64,000 nucleotides of DNA, from assembly GCF_963678635.1 (NCBI RefSeq), contig NW_026971675.1, positions 1-64,000 of the forward strand, written 5' to 3'. The DNA comes from Symsagittifera roscoffensis (taxonomy: Eukaryota > Xenacoelomorpha > Acoela > Convolutidae). The position numbers and the translations under genes are program-made. Positions 1-9,993 of the stretch are shown piece by piece; position 1 is the stretch's first letter, and every line of letters begins with the position of its first letter. The notes below the pieces were generated by a model. It was not told the DNA's origin and did not search any database. It was given only the letters and a program-made list of their open reading frames with translations.

Positions 1-1
1 A

Positions 2-2083
2 CTCAGTGAGAAGGGGGAATACCAATATGTGTCTGGAGTGATGGGAATAGCCTACAATCCCTTCTTAGACTCGGAAGCTGGAGGAGCCCACAGAAACCAT
101 GAGGTAGCGGAGCTACTGAAGTTTTGGACAGAAAGAATAATGGAGATAGACGCGGTGGAGAAAGAGGGGCCGAGCCTGGGCCTGATTCTTGAGAAAACAC
201 CAGAGGTGATAAGCATACCGCGCTCAAACAAGAGAGTTGAAGTGAACATGGGCGGTGGAGATGGCTTGTTAACCACGAACTTGGGAGTGATATGGAAGCT
301 ACTAAGACCCTCCTGGTGTCCACATCCCCATGCGAGTCTAATCGAGGAAACCACCGAGCGAGTGAGGTTAGCACCAACGGAAGATGAAGATCTGGCGAAG
401 TTGAGTGTGCTACATAAGCTAATCACGCCCCAGATGCAAGAGCCAAGCGAAAGGACGAGCGACCCCGGGTCAGCAAAGAAATTGGAGCCGGGTAGCTGTC
501 TGGATTCGACGTGTGGGAACGGAGAGCACATCTGCGATGGACGGTCATGCGTCAGAATACTGTCGTTTCAAAAAGAAGACCTGGTCACTTGGTTCGAAGA
601 CATCACAGAAAGGGAGAAAAGTGAAGTGCAAATAATAGCGGAATGTTACGCGAGAACCACGGTGAATATAGCGACAGCTCTCGGATTCTTCTCGAGAATG
701 TGTGGTCTGCAGGCACTGGAGAGACTGGAGTCTGAACATCATTTAGTGACGGCGTTGAGCGTAGAATCATGGCCCGGGGTGTTGCAGGTGACTCAAAAAC
801 ACATCCGGAGCTGGAAGGTTGGTCTTGAGGCGGAAATGGGATTTCCCATGAGCGAAGCTTATGGCTTGCCATTGAACGCGAAATCGCTGATAGGGTCAAT
901 GATGGCCAACTTGTGCGGAAGTCACTACCCGCTACACATGGCGATGGTGGAAGTGTCCAGCCAGAGAATACTGGTGGACAAGGCCTTCTCAGTGCCCAAG
1001 TGTGTGAGGTTGGCTCGGATGTCGCATCACTCGCACAAGTTGTTGAGAAAAATCAAAGGGACAGTACCAAAAGAATTGAGAGATGACTTAAGCGAAATCT
1101 GGGGAGAAGATCTTCTGAAGTTGGAAAGAGAAAACACGAGCGATCACGAGAGACAAAACGTGATCGGGAAGCCTGTGGGAAGTACTCCGAACCTGGAAGA
1201 CAACGACACGATGCACGAGAAAATGATGGAGCTTGAGCCTCTCTTGGAAGCCTCAGGGGAGCGTAATCTCAGGAGCATTGAGACCTCTCATGGGGAATGC
1301 CCATGCCACTGCTTGGCACAAACGGTGTGGTATCCAGATCACAAGAACCTTTGCCTGGTGTGGGATGTGGAAGAGATTCGGTCGATCGGACTACCGGATC
1401 ACCGGCAGAAGGTGACGCTCTTAGTAGTGAGTACGATGTTAGCTCTGAGATGGATAGAAGAGAATATAACGAAGTATCGGGAGGCGACGACGCCAACGGC
1501 TGAGTCAATATACGCGATAGACTACAGCAGGAGACTCGAGTTGTTTGAGACTGCGTGCAAGGTATTCGCCATACCGATGGAAGTCAGACACGTATGGAGC
1601 CGCTTGAGGTACTTTCCATGGTTTCGGGCGACACTGACGTCTTGGTTGTACATGACAACGAAAGATCACATGAGAAAACATCAAAAAGAGTATCGACAGT
1701 TCCAGGCCGAAATTGGGCCGGAAGCTTTCAAGAGACCCCTGCTAACCCATCGTAATGCGATCACGACGGGATGGAAAAGAGTGGGGAAGATGTCTAGAGA
1801 CAATACCAAAGCGAGGGAGTCGATACTAGAGGAAGACCTGGCGAAGAACGTGAGCTTGAGCCTGCACAACTCCTTTTGCTTAAACCGAGAGGCTAGGGTG
1901 AAGGCACTACCCAACCAAGCAAAGAGGTTACAGGAGCAGAGAGAATGGATGCGATCCTATGAACAGCTGAAGGCTTGGGAGGAGATTGTGATTAGCTCCG
2001 ATGATGAAGAGGAACTGTTGAGACAGTTTGCTGCATCTAGCACTTCAGGATGCAGTACCTCCAAGGCGAAGAGTACGAGATGA
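2..2083 (+). CDS. C-terminal part of block-2 polyprotein of element A (unknown function)
   Basis: The frame is open from base 2 to TGA at 2081-2083, so the true start lies upstream of the window. The first ATG in frame, at 29, is internal when compared with C, where the same protein starts far upstream of residue-equivalent 41153. It has no recognised domain. Visible features are a Cys-rich patch (CLDSTCGNGEHICDGRSC near 500-550), a conserved His/Cys cluster (HGECPCHC near 1289-1312), a basic middle and an acidic C-terminus (SSDDEEELL). The short hydrophobic run VTLLVVSTMLALRWI is too weak to call a membrane segment. Unlike C it retains about 19 residues after that run. There is no stop or frameshift in the visible part, making it the best-preserved copy of this region. 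Confidence 0.75.
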   Translation, partial: LSEKGEYQYVSGVMGIAYNPFLDSEAGGAHRNHEVAELLKFWTERIMEIDAVEKEGPSLGLILEKTPEVISIPRSNKRVEVNMGGGDGLLTTNLGVIWKLLRPSWCPHPHASLIEETTERVRLAPTEDEDLAKLSVLHKLITPQMQEPSERTSDPGSAKKLEPGSCLDSTCGNGEHICDGRSCVRILSFQKEDLVTWFEDITEREKSEVQIIAECYARTTVNIATALGFFSRMCGLQALERLESEHHLVTALSVESWPGVLQVTQKHIRSWKVGLEAEMGFPMSEAYGLPLNAKSLIGSMMANLCGSHYPLHMAMVEVSSQRILVDKAFSVPKCVRLARMSHHSHKLLRKIKGTVPKELRDDLSEIWGEDLLKLERENTSDHERQNVIGKPVGSTPNLEDNDTMHEKMMELEPLLEASGERNLRSIETSHGECPCHCLAQTVWYPDHKNLCLVWDVEEIRSIGLPDHRQKVTLLVVSTMLALRWIEENITKYREATTPTAESIYAIDYSRRLELFETACKVFAIPMEVRHVWSRLRYFPWFRATLTSWLYMTTKDHMRKHQKEYRQFQAEIGPEAFKRPLLTHRNAITTGWKRVGKMSRDNTKARESILEEDLAKNVSLSLHNSFCLNREARVKALPNQAKRLQEQREWMRSYEQLKAWEEIVISSDDEEELLRQFAASSTSGCSTSKAKSTR

Positions 2084-2501
2084 ATGGGCAAATCGGATGG
2101 GTCTTGAGTCTTGAGAGGGAAGGGGGGCTTGAGCGTGGATCTGAGTGAAACTTGGATTCACGAAAAAGAAATTTTAACAAAGCAAATATTGTTACTAATA
2201 TACTATATTTATTATATAAATCAAAATGCTGCATGACAATTTCCTGATTGAATAGGACAAAAGAGATTTTTAAATGATTGGCTTGAAAAGCGAAAATTCA
2301 AAGGTGCAGGTAAATGCAGATTTTGGTTGCTGTTTAGCAATAGTGTGAAAATTTTAAATGGTCGTGAATTTTGGGGTGTAGATAATCTTAAATCTGCTGC
2401 AAACTTCTGTAAATGACCACTGGCACTGTATCTTGAGCAACACTCGGTTTTTCTGGGACTCACTGGCAGAAGACAGCGCGCGATGAGGACATCGATCTCG
2501 A
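2084..2501 (+). other. 3' noncoding region of element A
   Basis: This is AT-rich sequence between the last ORF and the polypurine tract. It is alignable with 43189-43605 in C and with the reverse complement of 9572-9993 in B, so it belongs to the element. I see no ORF conserved between copies here. Confidence 0.7.
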
Positions 2502-2513
2502 GTCCGGGGAGTA
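2502..2513 (+). promoter_or_regulatory. 3' polypurine tract of element A
   Basis: GTCCGGGGAGTA lies immediately before the LTR start TGTGCCAG. The same 12-mer lies at the same place in B and C, and D has one change. This is the expected position of the RNase-H-resistant primer for plus-strand DNA synthesis. Confidence 0.8.
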
Positions 2514-3418
2514 TGTGCCAGTCGGTCATATTTGGAAGTTTGACCTTGAGAAGAGCAGAAAACACTTGATTTTGGAGTGAAATTTAATTTTTCAAAATTT
2601 CGAATGGAACATGTCATGCACGATTTTCTCGCGATAACTGAAAATCAGAAAAAGAAAAGAGAACGATTAAGACACACACGCGGGAAAGTCGCAAGAAAAA
2701 ACAGTAGGAAATTGCTATTCGCAATTTCCATCACTATAATAATCGAGAGTAGAGCTGTCCCATCTGTGACAGAGACGAGAGCATTCCCTCGAGTTGGATT
2801 ATTACGATTGGAATACTATTCTTGACTGGACCAGAGTGAACCTTCGGTGGAAAGGTGGACAGCTAGAGTGTCCCAATGGTTCACGAGAACTTGCAGTCTA
2901 GAGTAAAAACTTGTTCTTGTTGTTGAAACTGACTAACATTAAACTCATATTAGTTACTTTATTAATTCTTGAGTTGTTTACCGACTTATTTACTTCCTGG
3001 TTCTTGAGCGTGCTACAATGTGAGTACTTAATTTAAATTCCTAGAGTGTGTTTTATAATTGTGATGTTGAGGTAAGGCGAGTTTTAGGTTGATCCATCTG
3101 AAATGGATCAAAATTCCACTGTCTAATAAAAAGTAACTTAACGGATTGTTCCAACCCGGTTTTTAACGGCGTTCATGTATTTTGGGTATCTAGAGACCTA
3201 AGTATGGGGACGTTTCTAATTCTAGAGTGGGGGGATATTTTAGTAGTAGCCTTTAAGCTGTAACGGGTCGTAGTCTCATGTCACAAGCGAACCGAACTGG
3301 CTCCGACCGTTCTTGAGGTAGAAAAACACAAGAGATAGTGTCCCTGACCCTTGAGCCAGTGGTTATAGGGCCTATTTTTCTTAAGCCTCATGTGTGACTG
3401 CAGTAGACGAATGTTACA
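2514..3418 (+). repeat. 3' LTR of element A (905 bp)
   Basis: It starts TGTGCCAGTCGG after the polypurine tract and ends CGAATGTTACA, the same borders as the C LTRs. The 3' LTR of C is also 905 bp. It carries a hairpin GGAAATTGC/GCAATTTCC (2707-2729), a second hairpin at 3089-3111 and AATAAA at 3125-3130. It differs from the C LTR by scattered substitutions, so A is a separate, older or divergent insertion. Confidence 0.9.
3089..3130 (+). promoter_or_regulatory. LTR hairpin and polyadenylation signal
   Basis: TTGATCCAT-CTGAA-ATGGATCAA forms a perfect 9-bp stem, followed 13 nt later by AATAAA in TCTAATAAAAAG. The same pair recurs in C (22480 and 44194) and, reversed, in B (8945-8986). D keeps a shorter hairpin at the equivalent place with a different loop. 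This is likely the R/poly(A) region; the function is inferred from position. Confidence 0.55.
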
Positions 3419-3445
3419 GATATACTTAAACAATTCCCCACTACA

Positions 3446-4138
3446 ATGCAACAGAAAATGACAGTCTCAAAAACAATAACTGTGACGAAAGATGACCGCA
3501 AACTTACTACACCACTAGCATCAAAAGCGAAGGAATCCTTCTATTTAACAGGACGGTATTTACCATGGGATGCTTTCCAAGGTCTCATAGACCCAAGAAC
3601 ATTTACCCTAAACTAGCCAAAATCAAATTGTCGAACTTGCCTCAAATTGCCAGAAGACATAATTCATAGCCCCATATTCCAACGTGAGACCTGTATCGTA
3701 ACTGAACTGGGTCAGTATGTTTACAGAGGATGAGCCATTTTAGAAGTTAAAATTCAAAACGAAGAACAAGAGAAAAAGCTGACGGACTGGTCTTACAAAT
3801 CGAGAATGGATGGCTTCAAAATGTGGGAAGGTGTAGAAATCTCGTTTCACATACCTTCACTACATGAATGTCAAAAATGCAAGATGTCTGGACGCCAAGA
3901 AAAAGGTCATCATGATGATTGGTGCAACATAGGATACCAAATAACCAATAATCCAAATAATCAGTACCCACAAAAACCAGGCTCCAATAACGCCAGCGAC
4001 GAGAAAAACGATGACGAAACAACCAGCGATAAGTTTTGTAATGGTACCGAAAATGAAGAAGATGAGAATGTCGAAACACCACCATCTAGAGTTTTGATTA
4101 ATGAATCTAAAAAAAAACAGTGTAGCAACTCCAGCTAA
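3446..4138 (+). pseudogene. LINE ORF1 remnant (nucleic-acid-binding protein)
   Basis: A 56-codon frame starts at ATG 3446 and stops at TAG 3614. Similar-looking sequence continues in another frame, with a TGA near 3731, into the frame 3806-4138. That last part has CQKCKMSGRQEKGHHDDWC, a Cys/His cluster like the zinc knuckle of LINE ORF1 proteins, then a polar acidic tail. ORF1 proteins coat the LINE RNA. The frames are clearly broken. Assignment rests on this cluster and its place just upstream of ORF2. Confidence 0.55.
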
Positions 4139-4259
4139 GAAAAACAAAAGGATGAGGTTCTCAACAATCAGGTCGTAGATTTTCATTCTTACTCTGCAAA
4201 AGAAAATAAGACACTTAAAAATCGAAAATAACAAACGAAAATGTTCCTCTGACGGAAGA

Positions 4260-7200
4260 ATGCTTACAAAAAGAGAGCGTGAAACTTCACCTACCTCTTG
4301 GTCAGTTTTAACCTCGGAAGAAGAGGCCGAAAAAAATCTGAAAATAACGGAGAAGACTTGGTTGGAGGGAAGTGTTAGCAAAATTTCTATGAGCGAAAAA
4401 CCAGACAATTTTTCCGTTAATATTTTTAGCATAAGAAATCCAGCTAAATTACACTCACTTATCAAAAAATGCCAAGTTTTATTTTGTGCATTCAGGAAGC
4501 AAAAATATCAAAACTTACAAATATACATTTGAGTTTACTGGATAAATATAATGTTTTATTCGATTTCATACCGGGCTCAAATAATTCTGGTGGTTTCTTA
4601 ACTTTATGGTTATCAAATTTGAGTCCTGCAAAAAGAATTGCTTCAAATACAAGTTTTCAATTGTTAAATTTTGTCCAACTTGATTTGTTTGTTATCAACG
4701 TTTATGCAAACCCAAATTTAATCCAAGCAACTTTGAATTCCCTGAAATCAAGCATCAGAGTTTTACCTAATAATTTGAAAATTATCATGATGGGTGATTT
4801 TAATGCGCTGAGTTATGACAATATTAACAGTTCTTCAATACTTAAGTTAAATGATACACGTATCAAACGATTAACCCAACTCAAAGAACAAATTCTTGAT
4901 TATTTTGGTTTTGTTGATTTTGCACTCAAGAATGATTTTTGTGATTATACACATTATGACAAACAACATAAAACTTTTGCGCGCATAGCTTATGTTTTTA
5001 TGAAATTCGAAACAGAGTATGACTCTATGCAAAGCACTCAAATATCAAATTCTGATCATTTACTCTTACACGTTTTTGTTAAGTCATCTAACTTGTATCA
5101 GCGCGGCCCTAGTTACTGGAAACTAAACGAAGAATTTTTAAAAAACAACGCCAGCTTAATTCGTGAAGATCTAAAAAACTTTTTGTTGAAAATGAATCAC
5201 CAAGTAAATACAAAAATTTTAAGCACAATTTTCGTGACCTTCTGAGGTTTATTCAAGAAAACAAAAAGCGTGTAGATCAGAAAGAACCTAATACATTGAT
5301 GTATCACAAAAAGGTTCTCAGAAATTGCATTCACAGCGGAAAAGGTCCGAACCCTGAAAAGTTTCCAAGGAAAAATATTTTTCAGACTATCGGAAAATTC
5401 AGAAAAACTCTCAGCTATACATTTGAGGGTGTGCCCAAATTTTGTAGTCAATGGACCTCAAAGAACACAATTAACTCAATCAAGCGAATTCAAGTGGATC
5501 AGAACGTTTATCATACGGATGAAGATATTCTTAATCAATTTCGAAAGTATGTTTCAAATATTTTTTCAAATAATTCTACAACAGACTTCGATCAACTACT
5601 AGTGACATTTTTATCAAAAAATAAACTCGAAAATAATGAGAATGATGGCTATAATTACTTTACAGAAGATGAAATTCACTTGGCTATAAACAAATTGAAT
5701 TTGAAAAGCTCGCCTGGACCAGACGGCCTTACATCTCAGCTAGATAAGACTTTTACGGATGATTTTTGTTCATTTTTGGTTAAAGTTTTAAATCATTTTG
5801 TTCATGGTGGAAAACTTGCAAACAGTTTTTGTTTAGCAATAATCAAATTGCTCCCGAAATCTGAAAATGCCATAGCAGTACAAGATTTTGGCCCCATCAG
5901 CCTCACGATTACTGACGCGAAAATCTTTGCCCATGTAGTCTGTAATAGAATCAAAAAGACCTTTGCAAAGTTGTAAAAAACCATCAGCACGCGTACTTGC
6001 CTGGAAGACAATTTCACACAGCAATACCAAAGTTGAAAAAAGCGATTACTCCAGAACAATTGGCTAACAGAGGTTCATGTGCTGTAAAATTAGACTTTTC
6101 TAAAGCGTTTGACAGAGCTGACAGATCACTTCACATCAAAATTTTGAAAGGGTTAAACCTTGATGAGTTTCCAGTTAGAGCTATTGAAACTTTGTATTTA
6201 GACTCAAAAGCAGTAATTGAGATAAATAATTTTTTATCAGACAGCTTCAAAATTCATCGCGGTGTGAGACAAGATTGCCCTCTTTCCGCATTTTTATTCA
6301 TAGTTTTTGTCGAAACCCTTCTTCAAGCAATTGAATCTACAGAAGCAATTGAAGGTTTCGGGTTATTGTGCCCCAAACCTGTTTCATATGCAGACGACAT
6401 AACTTGCCTTATCAAAGTCCGATGTATTGACAGGTTGCTTCGCTTAATCGATACATTTTGCAGACAAACTAAAATGATGATTAACCTAAGTATAAGCGAA
6501 GTGGTTTCCATACCTAATTTATCACCCTATAAAATAGTCAAGGAAACAAAAATACTTGGTGTCTTATTTTACACTTCCCAAAAATTGAAAATAATGAACT
6601 ATTGTTGAGTTCTCAAAGTCAAAAACATCGCGGGTTAATTTCACTAAGTAAATCTTTCAGGGCCAAATCATTAACACTGTCAGTTTATGTTCTCCCTAAA
6701 TGTTTTCATTTGGCTCGTCATACTACAGTTAACTTGGATACTGTTAGTAAATGCCAAGAATTATTAAATACAGAATTGAAAAAATCAAGCAGACTCGACA
6801 TAAGGAAAGAAGTTTATATCACCCCATCTTAGATGGTGGGGTAGTCTTACCATGCCTACAACTTAAACTTTTTAGTCTAAAAATTATCGATTTCTTTGCT
6901 TCTGATATGTCAGATCAAAATAGTTTGTTACCAACAGAATGTATTTTCTCGAAAGAAATCAAAATTTTGTTGAGAAAAACGAACATCTCTAATGAAATAA
7001 GTTCGAGTAATTTTGCAATTATTTCAATCATTACCAATAGCCGTTTAATTATAACTGTATAGACAAAATCGCGAGAAGTTTATTATTTCTGCTTACAAAA
7101 CTGTAGTTTTCATCAAGCTTCGATTTCCCGCTTGTGTTTTGCTGCAAACCGTTACCTCTGTTCAGAAGAAGATTTGATTAAAATTACAGGCAGAGTTTGG

Positions 7201-7477
7201 GAAAATTCAATGCTTGAGGTATGAGAAAAAACTTACTTTATTAATTTGCGTACGCTGCTTTTAAAGATCAAGAAAAGCGGTGGTTTTTTTTCTTGAGAAT
7301 GCCCCCGAATGTTTCTATTGTAATTTAGAATGCGAAACATTCGAACACCTAATTTTCAGTTGTCCATCGCTACAACCTTCAAGAAATATATTACAGATTA
7401 ACAATTGGCGTGATGTTTTTGTATCAATCAACATTGCAATGCTTAAGTATGTTGTTGCGGTTGTTCGTGGTACATAA
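4260..7477 (+). pseudogene. LINE ORF2 remnant: endonuclease-reverse transcriptase
   Basis: The endonuclease begins in the frame 4260-4532 and moves to 4469-5245. Its catalytic-type motifs are GDFN at 4793-4804 and SDH at 5051-5059. The RT part runs through 5296-5976 (PGPDG near 5713) and 5997-6608 (LDFSKAFDRAD, GVRQDCPLSAFLF, YADD at 6387-6398), then 6602-7062. A terminal motif C-x2-C...H-x4-C lies at about 7308-7366, as in L1/Tx1-type ORF2 C-termini. At least four frame changes or stops separate these pieces, so it cannot encode an active enzyme. The clade is a guess between Tx1/L1-like and neighbours. Confidence 0.85.
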
Positions 7478-7603
7478 TCAAAATCATCGACGTCATGGAA
7501 AATCAACTTGCAAACATTTGTGTCATGGGAAGTAGGAAGATAAGAAATACAAATTGCTCCTTCTGATATAAACTATAAGGACATGTTAGACTTCAACAAC
7601 AAA

Positions 7604-7778
7604 CCAGGATACCCGGTATCCGGTAAAAGTAATGTCAATTGAACAAAAACTGCTAAGAAGTAGAAGGTAGATATATCAAGCGTACCAGGATACTCTGTAT
7701 CCGGTAATAAAAAATGTATTTTAAACACAAGTCACAGAAACAATAAAAACAATTTGACGACCAGGACACCCCGTATCC
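7604..7778 (+). repeat. Three spaced near-palindromes, CCAGGATACYCYGTATCCGG-like
   Basis: Copies start at 7604 (CCAGGATACCCGGTATCCGG), 7685 and 7761, spaced about 81 and 76 bp. Each is an inverted repeat GGATAC/GTATCC. They lie just after the LINE coding sequence, so they may be its 3' UTR or host sequence. The third copy has one stem mismatch. No function is known to me. Confidence 0.6.
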
Positions 7779-7779
7779 A

Positions 7780-8657
7780 TTTGATCAAAAAATGTACAGA
7801 AACAGTTCAGAAACTATCTAGATGAGCTCTCAACAATTTAGAAGGTGTTTCTTGTGTTTACAATTAGGTTACTTACTCGATAAATTGTTTTCGACAAAAA
7901 TGATTTTATTTGTTGTACATACTGATTATGAAATTTTTAACTAAAGAAATTTAATTTACGATTTTAAAAAAAAAGACTTCTGCCGTTTGACTTTTGACGA
8001 AGACAACTATTACGAAAACCGAGAAACCAACTTGAAACTAGAAAGTTGAAAAAAAAACAAAGCGATTTTCAACAGACGTTTAAGTCAAAAGGATAAAGCT
8101 TAACGAACAGGGTCACTGCCTTCAAATTGTAGCCCAAAAACAAATTTGTGACAAACTTAAGAAATCAAAGAAGAAAAAAACTAAATCCAACAGAGGTAAA
8201 AGTGAAAAAGGATAAAGCCCTACAAATGAGGCTGGTCTTCAAAGAAATCAATGTCAGATTAACAGTTTCGAAATTCACAAATTTTATTTCAACACAAAGT
8301 TCTTATTGGCTCAAATCCAGAAAGTAACCAAAAAACCGATTTTAAATCAGCCTTGATGGTCAATCAGTTACAAAAAGAAGTTAAACAAACACAGGTAATT
8401 GAACTAATTCTGTCTTTCCAGAAAAATATCTTGGAAAGATTGATGCACCGGAACAGAATTATGAAACACACAAAACCAGGAACTACAAGAGGGAAAAAAT
8501 GACGTTTCCAAATCATCTGCAACCCATAAAAACTTTGAAAAACTTCAAGATAAGTAGTTGACGATCCCCCAAAATGAGATCAGTTTATCTCAAGCATAAA
8601 ATGCTATAGAACGCTTATGTTGGGCAGATTGAATTTCTGATTGAAAAACCTAACAAA
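7780..8657. other. AT-rich spacer without recognised gene
   Basis: It is A-rich with no ORF resembling a known family. It ends at the 3' LTR border of element B. It could be the LINE 3' end or host DNA. Confidence 0.4.
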
Positions 8658-9559
8658 TGTAACAGTCGCCTACTTCGGTCACATATGAGGTTAAAGAAAA
8701 ATAGGCCCTATAACCATTGGCGCAAGAGTCAGGGACATTATCTCTTGTGTTTTTCTACCTCGAACGGTCGGAGCCATTTCGGTTCGCTTGCGACATGAGA
8801 CTAAAAATCCGTTACAGCTTAAAGGCCACTACCAAAATACCGCCCTTTCTAGAAAATGAGAACGTCCCCAAATTTAGGTCTCAAAATACCCAAAATACAC
8901 GAACGCCGTTAAAAACAGGGTCGGAACAACACGTACAGTTACTTTTTATTAGACAGTGGAACTTTGATCCATTTCAGATGGATCAACCTAAAACTCTTCT
9001 TACCTCAACATAACAATCATAAAACACACTCAAGAAAACTAAATTGGGTACTCACATACCAGCACACTCAAGAAATGCAGTAAATGCGTTAATCAGCAAC
9101 TCTAGCATTAAAGGAATTAAGTTTTAATTCAAGAAGTTTGTAACTAACGAATTCCAGCAAAGGAAATGAGTTTTGACTTGAGAAATATGTTTTGGGGATT
9201 GGACCATTGGGATACCACAGCTGTCCACCTTTCCACTGAGGGTTCATTTTGGTTCAATTCGAATAAGTATACTCTCTTTTTGTAATCACTCCTTCTCCTT
9301 TTTCAGGATAGGACGGCTCTACTCGCGTTTATTTTGTATCTGGAAATTGCGAATAGCAATTTCCTGCTGCTTTTTTTTCAAGTACTTTCCCGCGATTGTA
9401 AATCGGTTCTTCTGCTCTCTGTTTCTGAGATTTTCAGTTCTCGCGAGAAAGTTGAGCATGACAGGCTCAATTCGAATTTTTGAAAAATTAAATTTCCTCC
9501 CAAAATTACGTAGTTCGTATCCCTCAAGGTCAAACTTCCAAATATGACCGACTGGCACA
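8658..9559 (-). repeat. 3' LTR of element B (902 bp)
   Basis: On the plus strand it reads TGTAACAG...GACTGGCACA, the reverse complement of the A/C LTR borders. It has the hairpin with TTGATCCAT/ATGGATCAA (8964-8986), reversed AATAAA (8945-8950) and the stem around 9347-9363 shared with A and C. Flanking 8657 is LINE/spacer DNA. Confidence 0.9.
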
Positions 9560-9571
9560 TACTCCCCGGAC
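9560..9571 (-). promoter_or_regulatory. 3' polypurine tract of element B
   Basis: The minus strand reads GTCCGGGGAGTA directly against the LTR start, identical to A and C. Confidence 0.8.
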
Positions 9572-9993
9572 TCAAGATCGATGTCCTCATCGCGTGTTGC
9601 CGCCTGCCAGTGAGTCCCCAGAATACCGAGTGTTGCTCAAGATACAGTGCTAGTGGTCATTTACAGAAGTTTGCAGCAGACTTAATTTTATCTACACCCC
9701 AACATTCACAACCATATAAAATTGTCACACTATCGCTGAACAGCAATCTAAATTTTCACATACCTGCACCTTAAATATCCGCTTTTGAAGCTTATGATTA
9801 AAATTTCGTTTGTCCTATCCAATCAGGAAATTGTCATGCAACATTTTGATTTATATAATAACTATAGCATATTAATAACAATACTTTGTTTCGTTAAAAT
9901 TTCTTTTTCGTGACCTCGGATTTCCTCCGAGTTCACCCTCCAGCCCCTTCCTTTCCCTCTCAAGACTCAAGAAACCCACATTGAGCTCCCTGC
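9572..9993 (-). other. 3' noncoding region of element B
   Basis: It is alignable with the 3' noncoding regions of A and C, between the last stop codon (about 9994) and the polypurine tract. No conserved ORF is seen. Confidence 0.65.

Larger units (their letters stand above)
1..3418 (+). mobile_element. Element A: 3' end of a giant Ty3/gypsy-type LTR retrotransposon
   Basis: The window opens inside this copy. It holds the C-terminal part of the last ORF, about 420 bp of 3' noncoding sequence, a polypurine tract and a full 3' LTR. Gene order, the LTR ends and the ORF match the 3' end of element C (39988-44522) closely throughout. The rest of A lies outside the window. It faces element B tail to tail across a 5.2-kb spacer. 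Confidence 0.9.
3446..7477 (+). mobile_element. Decayed L1/Tx1-like non-LTR retrotransposon (LINE)
   Basis: It has two ORFs in LINE order: ORF1 with a zinc-knuckle-like cluster, then ORF2 with apurinic-type endonuclease, reverse transcriptase (YADD) and a C-terminal CCHC motif. Both are broken by stops and frameshifts. The base composition is distinctly more AT-rich than the LTR elements around it. The exact 5' and 3' ends and target duplications are not visible. The spacer from 3419 to 8657 may all belong to it or to host DNA. Confidence 0.8.

Noticed and set aside
1420-1470. Transmembrane helix in block-2 C-terminal region (VTLLVVSTMLALRWI)
   Set aside because: Too short and flanked by charges. 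C lacks half of it without other loss of conservation.
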